From Flavobacteriales bacterium (GTDB lineage Bacteria; Bacteroidota; Bacteroidia; Flavobacteriales_D; Sanyastnellaceae), in NCBI GenBank assembly GCA_016780385.1, contig JADHLY010000002.1, positions 1 to 64,000 of the forward strand: 64,000 nucleotides of DNA, in the 5' to 3' direction. The notes below the pieces were generated by a model. That model had not been told where the DNA came from and searched no databases. It saw only the letters and a list, made by a program, of their open reading frames with translations. A program made the translations under genes and the position numbers. Shown in pieces: positions 29,063 to 38,745 of the stretch (its first letter is position 1; each line of letters opens with the position of its first letter).

Positions 29063-32000
29063 TTATTCAGTCACCATGAATTGCTTCACGATGGTAGCGT
29101 CAGTGGAGACAATGCGCACCTGGTACACACCGCTTTGGAGTTGGGCGGCATTGATGTCGAGCAAGTACGACTGATCCTGCTGCACCTGACCATGATAGAG
29201 CGGCTTGATGTGCATGCCGGTCGCGTCGAAGATGTCGGCATCGATGCGCATGTTGCGGTGAACGGTAAATCCGATCTGGGCGAAGTCCTGTGAAGGGTTC
29301 GGCATGATGTTCGAGACCTGAATGTCACCACGGGGCGCATCGCTGGCAGCCATGGCGGAGACATCTCCGGACGCGTTTGATGCGTTGCCCGTTCCGACGA
29401 GGTCAGACTCGGGGTCTTCACACAGGTCACCCGTCACATTCACGGTGTAGCTGAATTCAGCCTCATTTCCGCTGCAGTCCGTCGCTGTGTAGTCATACTC
29501 AAACTGGTATGGAAGGGCACAGTCGAGGTCGCCGAAGAAGTCACCTGATCCCATGACCGGCGTGTTGTCAAACGTACCGGAGAAGGTGAACCATCCGCTG
29601 TATCCGTAGTTCCCGTTCATGTTGTTGGCACTCATGCCGACCTGGAAGCGGTAGAACTCGTTGGCGGGCTGGTGGGCGCAGGTCATGAAGCTGCCTTCGT
29701 AGTCTCCCCATCCCGTCAAGGATCCGTTGGCGAGGAACCAGTACATCCAGTTCTCGTGGTCGTCGAAGAGCTGCTCGCAGTCGAGTTTGTAGCTCGTTGG
29801 GAAGTCCTGGTTAGACCAATCGGAATAGTCCAAGCCATCGGTCAACGTGAAGGTCACGTTCCAACCGGCATTTTCGTTGTCGTTGGCCACCACGGTTTGC
29901 TCGATCATCCAGTCGCCATTTTCCTGCTGGCTTACGATACCATCACCCACTGTGGAGTAGAACTCTGCACCGGCAAAGTTGAAGAGGCGTACAGCATGGG
30001 TCTGATAGCCGTTGCAAGTCTCGTCGTCGCTGAAGGACACCGGTGTCACGGTGGTGCAGTATTGCTCGACACTGTCGTTGGGCGCATAAGCACCCACCGC
30101 TGTGGTGGACAGTACGATGGACACATCGCCTTCGCAGTTGTCGACCGCCGTAACCTCGCAGGGATCGGTGGCTGGCGTTAGGTCCTCGCCGAAGACATCA
30201 TCCGCACACACGTCGATGGTGACGCCGTTTTCGATGCCGCAGACGTCCATGAACATGGGTGCCTCCTCGTCCAGCACAGTGACCGTGATGGTCGCAGACG
30301 TTGTGTTGCCACAAGCGTCAGATGTGAGGAAGCTGTAGGTCAAGGTGGCATTACCACATACGTCCTGGTTGGCCGTATCGACCGTCATCGTGATTGAGGG
30401 GGCACCGTCACAAGCATCCGTGCTGATGGCCTCAATGGCAGGGACATTGGCTTGGCAAGACACCAAGGTGTCCACCGCCGCGAAGCCATTGTCAAAGGTC
30501 AACGTCAGTTCAGGAGCAGTCTCGTCGACTACCGTGATCTCCTGGGTCCAAGTGGAGCTATTGCCTGCACAATCGCTGGCCTCCCAGGTGCGGATCAGGG
30601 TGTAGCTGTTGTCGCAATCGCCATCCTCAGAGGTCTCACCGAGGTAGCTGTAGCTGAGGGCGTCGTCGCAGTTGTCGTCGGCCTGCAAGGTGGTCAGCTC
30701 GGCGGGCATGGGCACAGCATCGCAAGACACAGTCTCGTCGGCTGGGCCTGCCACAAAGGTGGGCGCCGTGGTGTCCACTACCGTGATCACCTGGGTGTGG
30801 CTGATGCCATTGCCGGCGCAGTCCGTCACGGACCAGGTCCGGATAATGGAGTAGTCCAGTGGGCAGAGGTCATCATCTTCGATGGTTTCCGTCAGGCTCA
30901 CACCAAGGTCAGGGTCACAGTTGTCCGTTGCCGTCAAGGTCGGCGCCATGGGGATGTCATCGCAGGAAGCGGTGGCATCAGCGGGCAATTCCTCGTTGAA
31001 GACAGGGTCCGTGGTGTCGATCAGGGTGATGATCTGGTTCACGGTTTTGTTGTTGCCACAATCGTCAGCGGCATTCCAAGTGCGGACGACCTCGGCCGTG
31101 CCCGCGCAGTCGTCGATGAAGGTCACAACATCCGTGTAACTGATTTCGACATCGCCGTCGCAGTTGTCTTCGGCCTCTGCAGCGCCGAGGCTGCCGACCG
31201 TGTAGTCATCATCGCAAGAGAGCGTGGTATCCTGTGGGATCACCGTGAACTCAGGCGCTTCGGTATCGATGAGGTCGATGGACTGCATCAAGGTGTCGCT
31301 GTTGCCGCACTGGTCAGTGGCGACATAGGTCCGCATGAAGCTTCCCGCGCAGGAGCCGCTGAACTCCTCCTGAGAGAGGATTTCGAGCGCCACCGTAGCG
31401 TCGCAGTTGTCGGTCACCGTTGCGTACATCGCATCGGCGTCCCAATCTGTGCAAGCAATGTCGAGCTCGAGCACGGCATCGATCACGGGTGCAGTGGTGT
31501 CGACCACCGTCAGCACCTGAACGTGAGAGAGCTGGTTGCCCGCGCAGTCGCTGACGCTCCACGTGCGGGTGATCGTCATGTTCTGGGCGCAGTCGCCGGC
31601 CTCACTGTTTTCAAGGAAGGCCACTTCGATGGCATCATCGCAGTTGTCCGTTGCTTCAAGCACAGCAGGCTCAGGCACAGACTCGCAGGACACAGTGGTG
31701 TCGCCGGGAGCAGCGCTCGTCCACGTGGGAGCGAGCTCGTCCGTGACGGTGATGGTCTGAGACAAGCTGGTCGCATTGCCACAGGCGTCCGTTGCGGTCC
31801 AGGTGCGCACGATGGTTTGCGTTCCAGGGCAATCGTCTGCACCGGTCACCACTTCTTCGAAGGTCACCACAGGTGCGTCGTCGCATCCGTCAGTGGCAGT
31901 CAAGTCTGCAGCCGCAGGAATGTCGGAGCACGCGACGGTCTCGTCAGCGGGGAGCGGATCCTCGAAGGTGGGTGCGGTCACATCCTGCTGACCGATGATC

Positions 32001-35000
32001 TGGTCGCAGCTTACCGTGGACTCATTTCCGCAGTTGTCCGTGGCAACAGCCGTAAACGTGCGGACAAATGAGAATGAACCGGCACATGTGGAAGTCGTGT
32101 CGTGGTCTACCCAAGTCAGGTCGACAGACGGAGGCGTGCCGCCACAGTTGTCTTCGACGGCGATCTCGGGCAATCCCAGGGCGTCCGTAGAGAGGTCCGT
32201 GTCGCAGTCGGCATCCGCATCGAGCGTGACATCTGCTGGGCAGGTCATGCTGATGGTTGGAGGCGTTTCATCATAGAGCTGAATGAACTGCTCGAACATG
32301 TTGGCGTTGCCGCAATCGTCCATGAAGGTGTAGGTCCGCATGTACATGCCGACAGGCTGCACGCAACCGCCACTGAATGGCGTATCGAAGAAGCTAATCG
32401 TCACCTCACTGCCGCATTCGTCGACCACCTCGATCAGGATGTTGTCCTCGGTGTTCTCGTCGTTGTATTCCTCGCAAGAGATGAGGAGGGTGAATTCACC
32501 TGCCGTGACGACGGGCGCCGTCTCGTCCACAACCGTGATGGTCTGCTGAACAGAGGTGCTGTTGCCGCAGTCATCCACGAAGGTCCAGGTGCGGTCTACG
32601 CTGAAGCTGCCTGCGCAGAGTTGGGCGTATACGCTGTCCTCTTCCCAGCTGTAGGCCACATCGGTGTCCATGTTGTCGGTGGCGCTGAAGTCACCATAAG
32701 TGGCCGCGGGATCGTAGTCGAGACAGGAGACAGTGACGTCTTCCACATTGACTTCAGGTCCGAGGTTGTCCACCAAGGTGATGAGCTGCTCGCAGCTGGC
32801 GTTGTTGTCGCAGAAGTCCGTCGCCGTGAAGGTCCGGATGAAGGACATCGTGCCTTCGGGCGTTGCGTCGTCACCGTCGCAGTCCACTTCGAAGTCGCCG
32901 TCGCTGTATACGATCTCAATGTCGGCCCAAGCGCTGCAGTTGTCGGTGGCCATCGCCATTCCCAACGCCGTGGTCGTGGTATCGTCAGCGATGTCCTGGT
33001 CGAGGACAAGCACAGTGTCCGCTGGGCAGTTGATGACAGGCGCAATCTCGTCAAACAAGGAGAGGTATTGCTCTGCCATGCTGGTGTTGCCACAGTCGTC
33101 TGTAGCGGTCCAGATGCGCATCCAGCTTCCGGGGCAGGAACCGCTCAACGGCCAAGCCTCGATGCTGATGGTCAAGTCACCATCGCAGTTGTCCATCACT
33201 TCGAGGGGCACTTGGGTCGGGTCAAGCGGATCGCTCAGGTTCTCGCAAGAGACCGCCTCGTATGGAGGGAAGGAGCCAAACTCGGGAGCCGACTGGTCCG
33301 CAGCCGTGATCACCTGCGTGCAGCTAATGGTGTCGCCGACGTTGCCGCAAGCGTCCGTAGCATAGGCATAGAAAGTACGCTCGAAGGTGTACGAACCGTC
33401 GGCACTGCCGTCGCCATCGTCACACAAAGAGGTGGAAGGACCGTCGACGTGGTAGAGGGTGACATCGGGGTCGGCGTCACAGCCGTCTTCCACGTTAATC
33501 GTGGGCATGCCCATAGCGTCCGTTCCCACATCTGCCGTGCAGTCGTCGCCCAAGGCCACAGTGGTGTCGTTCGGGCAAGAGATGGAGACAATCACCGGAG
33601 CGGTCACATCGACCACGGTGAGTAACTGTGTGCAGGTCTCCGTAGCGACATTGCCGCAGTGGTCCTCAGAGACCGCGATAAAGGTGCGGACGATTTCGTA
33701 GGTGCCGTTGCCATCTTCACAGATGTACATGGGCTCGCTGTCCTCTACCGTGTAGCTGAGGATGGGCGCCACATCGCAGTTGTCCGTGCTGGTAATCTCG
33801 ACCTCTCCGCTTTGGGTGGGGTCGAGCTCTCCCATGCAGTCGCCGTCGAGCTCCACCACAACGTCAGCTGGGCAGGTGATCTCGATGGTTGGCGCTACCG
33901 TGTCGATGAGCAGCACAAACTGGTGCGCGCTGGACATGTTGCCGCAAGCGTCGATGACGACGTATTCGACATCCCATGTGGGCACAGGGCTCACGCAACC
34001 ACCGGACATGGCCTCACAGACGATGTAGGCGGTGTCGATTTCACAGTTGTCCGTCCAGGAAGCGAAGCCGAGATCGGTGAGCGTTTCCATGTCGCAGGTC
34101 CATGACTCACAAGACATGGTGACTTCGACACCACTCAATTCGATCATCGGTGCAATCTGGTCGACGACCTCGATGGTTTGCACGCCTGTTGCGCTGCTGG
34201 CATTGCCACAACCGTCTTGGGCTGTCGCCGTCCACGTGCGCTGGATGCTGTAACATCCGTCGCTGATGGCGTCGGTGATTTCATCACTAAAGGTGACCTC
34301 GCCCGTCACGGAGCTGCAGTCGTCGCTGTAGGTGGCAGTCGCCAAGCCCGTGAAGTCTGTGCCCGTTTCGACCGTGCAATCTCCGGCGACAGAAACAGTC
34401 AGGTCTCCTGGCAGCATGAGGTCGATGGAAGGCGCCACGGTGTCCACAACGTGGATCAACTGTGTGCAGGTTCCGACATTGCCGAAGAGGTCTTCGGCAC
34501 TCCAGGTGCGCTCAATCGTATAGCAGCCCGCGTCCGTTTGGTCGATGATGACATCCTCAAGCACGCTGATCTCAATGGTCTCGAGGTCATCACAGTTGTC
34601 GGAAACGGTCACCGTTGCAGTCTGAGGAAGGTCTTCCGTGCAAGCCACAGTGGCCTCTTCAGGACAACCGAAGAAGACGGGTGCGATGGTGTCGATGCGG
34701 CAGATCTGCTGCTCGTAGTTGTAGGTTCCGCAGGAGTCCACAAAAGTGTAGATGTTGGTCGCGCAATTCTCGTTGAATTCGAAGTATTCGGTGTTCATGT
34801 TGAGGTCGACAATCACGTCACCCAAGGCACCGGAAACGGGCACACCCAAAATCTCACCCTGCCAAGCGTACCAACCGCCGAGGCCGTAATTACAGTTGTG
34901 GTCGTTGGCCGCCTCTCCGACCTGGAAGCCGAAGTGCTCGTTGACCGGGGCGTGGACAAGGCTCAAGGAACTGCCCTCATAGGCTCCGGTTCCTTGCAGG

Positions 35001-38000
35001 TAGCTCTGGTCGTTCTTCAAGGTGTAGATCAACCAAGGATCGGTGTCGACGTTGGCGCAGGAATAGGCATACTTGAAGCCCTTGCCGAGCGCAGCCCATT
35101 CGGGACCGGTCAACGCGTTTTCAAAGACGAGGAAGGCGTAGAATCCCTGGGTGGGGTCTTCGCTGTTCTCGAGGTTGCCCTCCAGCACAGCCGTACCGTT
35201 GCTGTATTGGGTGAACGCCAATCCGCCGTCTCCCTCAAAGAAATAGTCAGATGCGGCGAGGCCTTGCATTTGCAAACCATAGAATCGGAAAGCGCCGTCG
35301 GGTCCAATGCCCATTGCGGTTGTAGCAGAACCTGTTTCGATAGAATCGATGGCAGGGAGGCTCACGCAGGCGCTGGCTTCCGTTACTGTTCCCGTGCACG
35401 CGTTGTAGATGCTCGCACCGGCCACACACTCAATGTCCTCAAGGTCTTCGAGGCACTGGACCGTGTAGTTTTGAAGGGTCTCGTCGACCACGTAGCACAA
35501 GGGGTCGCAATCGTCGAGTTCAATGGGGTCGCCATTGCAGTCAAAGCCGGGCTCGGCATAAGCACAGGAGCCGTCCTCATCGGTGGCCTCCTCGTTATAG
35601 TTGCAGGCAAATTCATCCGTACAACCCTCGAGCTCGAGTTCGTCGCAAATGCCGTCGGCATCGCTGTCGTTCAAGCAGTTTCCGTTGCAATCGACGAAGT
35701 CGCTCTCGGGGTAGACACACAAGGTGCCATCGAAGTCGGTGGCGTCCGCGTCATAGTTACAGGCAATGGGGTCACCACAGCCAGGGATCTCGGCCTCGTC
35801 ACAAATGCCATCGCCATCCGCATCGTTGAGGCAGAGGCAGTCACAATCGAAGTAGTCTGCGCCACAGAATTGCTCAGGATAGACACAGGGAACGCCGTCC
35901 GTTGTGGCGAGCGGGTTGTAGTTGCAGGCCGTTTCGTCCAAGCAGCCTTCGATGGGTGCTCCGGTTCCGAAGGGGAACGACTGGGGCGCATCAAACGTGC
36001 CCAATTCGTCGCCTTCCTCGGCAGGTGTCAAGGTGAAGTCGAGCAGGTACTGCTCACAAGCATTCTCATCCCAGAGGATAAAGCTGATTTCGTCGCCTGC
36101 ATCGGCGTAGATGTTCATGTTGATCCAGCTGCCACCTTCGTACTCAAAGGCCACTGCGAGACCGACCGTGTTGCCGTTCACCTGCGCGAGTACCGTGCCA
36201 CCTGGAACGGGGAGACCATTGAAGAACACCTCTGCGATCACTGTGGAAGGGATCAATGGGAGCACCTCGACCGTAGTGTCTGGCTCGTTGCAGGGGTCCT
36301 CAAAGTCGCAGATGCCGTCATTGTCCGTGTCTACAAGGCAGTTGCCATCACAGTCGTAGCCGTCCACGGGGCCTGAGCCATTGCAGACGCCACAGGCATC
36401 GGGGGTTCCCACACAATCGTCGACGTCGTCACAGATGCCATCGGCATCCGCATCTGCCAAACAGGTGCCACCACAGACACCCAAGGCGTCCAGAACGTTG
36501 CCATCACAATCACAGGCGCCATCGGCAATGCCGTCGCCACCACAGATGCCGCATTCGTCCAAAGCTGCACAAGAGCCATCGTCAATCGTGGCGTCCTCGT
36601 CGTAGTTGCAGGCCGCAGCATCGGTACAACCGGCACAGCTGGTGAATTCACAAGAACCGTCTTCGTCCGTGGCCGCCGCGCTGTAGTTGCAGGCTGAGGC
36701 ATCGGTACATCCTTCGACCTCATCTTCATCGCACACACCGTCGCCATCCGCGTCATTGAGGCAGGCGCCGTCGCAGTCGACGTAGTCAAAACCATAGAGG
36801 TCTGAGGGGTAGATACAAGTGGAGTTGTCTGTGTCCGTATAGTCGCCCGTGTTACAGGCCTCGGGGTCGGTACAGCCCGAAGTTTCGTCGCCGTCGCAGA
36901 CACCGTCGCCGTCCACATCATTGATACAGAGGCCGTCGCAATCGAGCGCATCTGTGCCAAAGAGGTCGATGGGGTAGTTACAAGAGCCGTCGTCCATGTC
37001 CGCGAGCAAGTTGTAGTTGCAGGCCTCGCTGTCGGTACAACCCGGGATCGCGTTTCCACTCATGAAGGGAAGAATGGCGGGGTTGTCAAACGTGGAAAGC
37101 TCTTCGCCGTCTTCACTCACAGTGAAGGAGAGGTCGATGTCGTACAACGCGCAGGCTGCGGCATCGAAGAGTTGAAATTCAATCTCGTCGCCGGTGGTTG
37201 CGTAAATCGTCATGCTCACCCAGCTGCTGCCCTCGTATTCGAAGGCTTCATCCACACCGGCAGTCTCGCCATCGACGAGCGCGATCAACGTCATGCCGAC
37301 GACGGGCTGAAGGTCGAGGGTGACTTCTGAGATGAAGGAAACGGGCACCGTGGGGATGACGACGGGCGTCAGGTCGGGCTCGTTACAGGGATCGTCATCG
37401 TCACAAATGCCGTCACCGTCAGTGTCTGCCAGGCAATTGCCATCGCAGTCCAGACCGGCGCCAGCATAGGTACAAGAACCGCTGTCGTCTGTCGCGTCCG
37501 CGTCATAGTTACAGGCCGTCTCATCCTGGCAGCCGGCCACTTCGTCTTCATCACAGATGCCGTCTTCGTCGGCGTCGTTCAAGCAGTTGCCCGCACAATC
37601 GAGGTTGGCCTCTGCGTAGGTACAAGAACCGTTATCGTCCGTCGCATCCGCGTCATAGTTACAGGCCGTCTCATCCTGGCAGCCGGCAACTTCATCCTCA
37701 TCACAGATGCCGTCTTCGTCGGCGTCGTTGAGGCAAGCACAGTCGCAGTCGACATTGGTCAAGCCGCCGCAGAGGTCTTCTGCATATTCACAGCTTCCGT
37801 CGTCGACGGTGAAGTTGGCGTCGTAGTTACAGGCTTCGAGGTCGGTACAACCAGCGGCGGGCCCTCCTGCTCCAAAAAAGAAGGTGTCGCGGAATTCGGT
37901 CATGCCGTTTCCATTGATGAAAACCTGGCAATAGATCTGACCGCTCAGTTCGCCGGTCGTCGTGAATTGACCCACGAGCACGCGCAAGTCGTCACCAGCA

Positions 38001-38554
38001 ATGCCGTTAGAGTCACCATTGAGCGCGTACCAAGCACCACCGATGAGGTCATCAATGGCGATGTTGGAACCGGGCATGCCGCCACCTGGATCGAAATTGG
38101 TCACCCAGGGGTTGTCCGTGGACTGAACGGTGCTCACGTTGGCTTCACCGGCTCCGGGGTTGGGCACGCCGGAGATTCCGATGGTCACCCAGCTGTCGTA
38201 CACCAGGTCGGGATAGACCGGGAAGAGCAGGCTGTTGATGCCATTGGGGGTTGCGGCACCCAAAGTGGCATGATAGAAGTCTGTCGTGGTGTTGACATAC
38301 GTAGGATTGGTCTCGTCACCAGACACAGACGACATGAAGTCGTCGGCGTTGTTCATGGACACGTAAAGCCGTGTGCTCGAGTAACCCGTGAGGTCGGTGA
38401 TGCCGAGGGCGCCTACGAGGAGGCCGATGTCTTCTGAGACCACTTCCATTTCGAGGTCGTACCCTTCCGGAGCTGGAGAGGAAGTCACTTGTCCAAAAGT
38501 GAAAGTGCAAGAGAGGGCGAAGAGAAGCCCGAGGAGCATGCGATAAGCGTTCAT
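29063..38554 (-). CDS. Giant (3163 aa) secreted surface protein: Cys-rich GCTDxxACNYxxxATxDDGSC / DxDGxxD repeats, about 17-18 HYR-like repeats, type IX secretion C-terminal sorting domain
   Basis: Signal peptide [22 protein letters not shown]; repeated 'ETAPV...SC...DNCD...RTWTATDxCGN...QxITVVD' units; C-terminus [17 protein letters not shown]...[22 protein letters not shown] typical of T9SS type A sorting. Confidence 0.93.
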   Translation of the reverse strand: MNAYRMLLGLLFALSCTFTFGQVTSSPAPEGYDLEMEVVSEDIGLLVGALGITDLTGYSSTRLYVSMNNADDFMSSVSGDETNPTYVNTTTDFYHATLGAATPNGINSLLFPVYPDLVYDSWVTIGISGVPNPGAGEANVSTVQSTDNPWVTNFDPGGGMPGSNIAIDDLIGGAWYALNGDSNGIAGDDLRVLVGQFTTTGELSGQIYCQVFINGNGMTEFRDTFFFGAGGPAAGCTDLEACNYDANFTVDDGSCEYAEDLCGGLTNVDCDCACLNDADEDGICDEDEVAGCQDETACNYDADATDDNGSCTYAEANLDCAGNCLNDADEDGICDEDEVAGCQDETACNYDADATDDSGSCTYAGAGLDCDGNCLADTDGDGICDDDDPCNEPDLTPVVIPTVPVSFISEVTLDLQPVVGMTLIALVDGETAGVDEAFEYEGSSWVSMTIYATTGDEIEFQLFDAAACALYDIDLSFTVSEDGEELSTFDNPAILPFMSGNAIPGCTDSEACNYNLLADMDDGSCNYPIDLFGTDALDCDGLCINDVDGDGVCDGDETSGCTDPEACNTGDYTDTDNSTCIYPSDLYGFDYVDCDGACLNDADGDGVCDEDEVEGCTDASACNYSAAATDEDGSCEFTSCAGCTDAAACNYDEDATIDDGSCAALDECGICGGDGIADGACDCDGNVLDALGVCGGTCLADADADGICDDVDDCVGTPDACGVCNGSGPVDGYDCDGNCLVDTDNDGICDFEDPCNEPDTTVEVLPLIPSTVIAEVFFNGLPVPGGTVLAQVNGNTVGLAVAFEYEGGSWINMNIYADAGDEISFILWDENACEQYLLDFTLTPAEEGDELGTFDAPQSFPFGTGAPIEGCLDETACNYNPLATTDGVPCVYPEQFCGADYFDCDCLCLNDADGDGICDEAEIPGCGDPIACNYDADATDFDGTLCVYPESDFVDCNGNCLNDSDADGICDELELEGCTDEFACNYNEEATDEDGSCAYAEPGFDCNGDPIELDDCDPLCYVVDETLQNYTVQCLEDLEDIECVAGASIYNACTGTVTEASACVSLPAIDSIETGSATTAMGIGPDGAFRFYGLQMQGLAASDYFFEGDGGLAFTQYSNGTAVLEGNLENSEDPTQGFYAFLVFENALTGPEWAALGKGFKYAYSCANVDTDPWLIYTLKNDQSYLQGTGAYEGSSLSLVHAPVNEHFGFQVGEAANDHNCNYGLGGWYAWQGEILGVPVSGALGDVIVDLNMNTEYFEFNENCATNIYTFVDSCGTYNYEQQICRIDTIAPVFFGCPEEATVACTEDLPQTATVTVSDNCDDLETIEISVLEDVIIDQTDAGCYTIERTWSAEDLFGNVGTCTQLIHVVDTVAPSIDLMLPGDLTVSVAGDCTVETGTDFTGLATATYSDDCSSVTGEVTFSDEITDAISDGCYSIQRTWTATAQDGCGNASSATGVQTIEVVDQIAPMIELSGVEVTMSCESWTCDMETLTDLGFASWTDNCEIDTAYIVCEAMSGGCVSPVPTWDVEYVVIDACGNMSSAHQFVLLIDTVAPTIEITCPADVVVELDGDCMGELDPTQSGEVEITSTDNCDVAPILSYTVEDSEPMYICEDGNGTYEIVRTFIAVSEDHCGNVATETCTQLLTVVDVTAPVIVSISCPNDTTVALGDDCTADVGTDAMGMPTINVEDGCDADPDVTLYHVDGPSTSLCDDGDGSADGSYTFERTFYAYATDACGNVGDTISCTQVITAADQSAPEFGSFPPYEAVSCENLSDPLDPTQVPLEVMDNCDGDLTISIEAWPLSGSCPGSWMRIWTATDDCGNTSMAEQYLSLFDEIAPVINCPADTVLVLDQDIADDTTTTALGMAMATDNCSAWADIEIVYSDGDFEVDCDGDDATPEGTMSFIRTFTATDFCDNNASCEQLITLVDNLGPEVNVEDVTVSCLDYDPAATYGDFSATDNMDTDVAYSWEEDSVYAQLCAGSFSVDRTWTFVDDCGNSTSVQQTITVVDETAPVVTAGEFTLLISCEEYNDENTEDNILIEVVDECGSEVTISFFDTPFSGGCVQPVGMYMRTYTFMDDCGNANMFEQFIQLYDETPPTISMTCPADVTLDADADCDTDLSTDALGLPEIAVEDNCGGTPPSVDLTWVDHDTTSTCAGSFSFVRTFTAVATDNCGNESTVSCDQIIGQQDVTAPTFEDPLPADETVACSDIPAAADLTATDGCDDAPVVTFEEVVTGADDCPGTQTIVRTWTATDACGNATSLSQTITVTDELAPTWTSAAPGDTTVSCESVPEPAVLEATDNCDDAIEVAFLENSEAGDCAQNMTITRTWSVSDCAGNQLSHVQVLTVVDTTAPVIDAVLELDIACTDWDADAMYATVTDNCDATVALEILSQEEFSGSCAGSFMRTYVATDQCGNSDTLMQSIDLIDTEAPEFTVIPQDTTLSCDDDYTVGSLGAAEAEDNCDGDVEISYTDVVTFIDDCAGTAEVVRTWNAADDCGNNKTVNQIITLIDTTDPVFNEELPADATASCDDIPMAPTLTATDNCDPDLGVSLTETIEDDDLCPLDYSIIRTWSVTDCAGNGISHTQVITVVDTTAPTFVAGPADETVSCDAVPMPAELTTLQADDNCDDALSYSYLGETSEDGDCDNSYTLIRTWEASDCAGNSSTWTQEITVVDETAPELTLTFDNGFAAVDTLVSCQANVPAIEAISTDACDGAPSITMTVDTANQDVCGNATLTYSFLTSDACGNTTSATITVTVLDEEAPMFMDVCGIENGVTIDVCADDVFGEDLTPATDPCEVTAVDNCEGDVSIVLSTTAVGAYAPNDSVEQYCTTVTPVSFSDDETCNGYQTHAVRLFNFAGAEFYSTVGDGIVSQQENGDWMIEQTVVANDNENAGWNVTFTLTDGLDYSDWSNQDFPTSYKLDCEQLFDDHENWMYWFLANGSLTGWGDYEGSFMTCAHQPANEFYRFQVGMSANNMNGNYGYSGWFTFSGTFDNTPVMGSGDFFGDLDCALPYQFEYDYTATDCSGNEAEFSYTVNVTGDLCEDPESDLVGTGNASNASGDVSAMAASDAPRGDIQVSNIMPNPSQDFAQIGFTVHRNMRIDADIFDATGMHIKPLYHGQVQQDQSYLLDINAAQLQSGVYQVRIVSTDATIVKQFMVTE

Positions 38555-38695
38555 GGTGCCGTATAAATAAGCCTTGACGTCAGATATAACTTATACAAAG
38601 ATGCGAAATTCTTCGACTAACAGCAAAATATTTGCAGTTCATCGATGAAAAAAGGCAATTCGCAGAGAAAAATTTGTGGGCGTAGCACTTCAAAC

Positions 38696-38715
38696 GGGGC
38701 CATGGAAATGGCTCC
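38696..38715. terminator. Inverted repeat (possible leuS terminator or regulatory hairpin upstream of the giant gene)
   Basis: GGGGCCAT-ggaa-ATGGCTCC; 8 bp stem with one G-U pair; no strong T tract. Confidence 0.4.
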
Positions 38716-38745
38716 GACTCCATTGATTACCAGCTCAGAACCGGC

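Noticed and set aside
30452-36376. Long plus-strand ORFs (539, 507 and 732 aa) opposite the giant gene
   Set aside because: Antisense to a gene with clear signal peptide, repeats and sorting domain; GC-rich, Asp/Cys/Thr-rich repeats deplete stop codons on the opposite strand. The translations are low-complexity with no recognisable motifs.
35500-37850. Possible CRISPR-like array because of regularly spaced similar DNA blocks
   Set aside because: Repeats are in-frame protein repeats of variable sequence within one long ORF; there are no constant direct repeats with unique spacers and no cas genes.
27645-38745. Genomic island or prophage integrated at tRNA-Gln
   Set aside because: No integrase, transposase, duplicated tRNA 3' end or terminal repeats visible; kept only as a hypothesis about an accessory surface locus.
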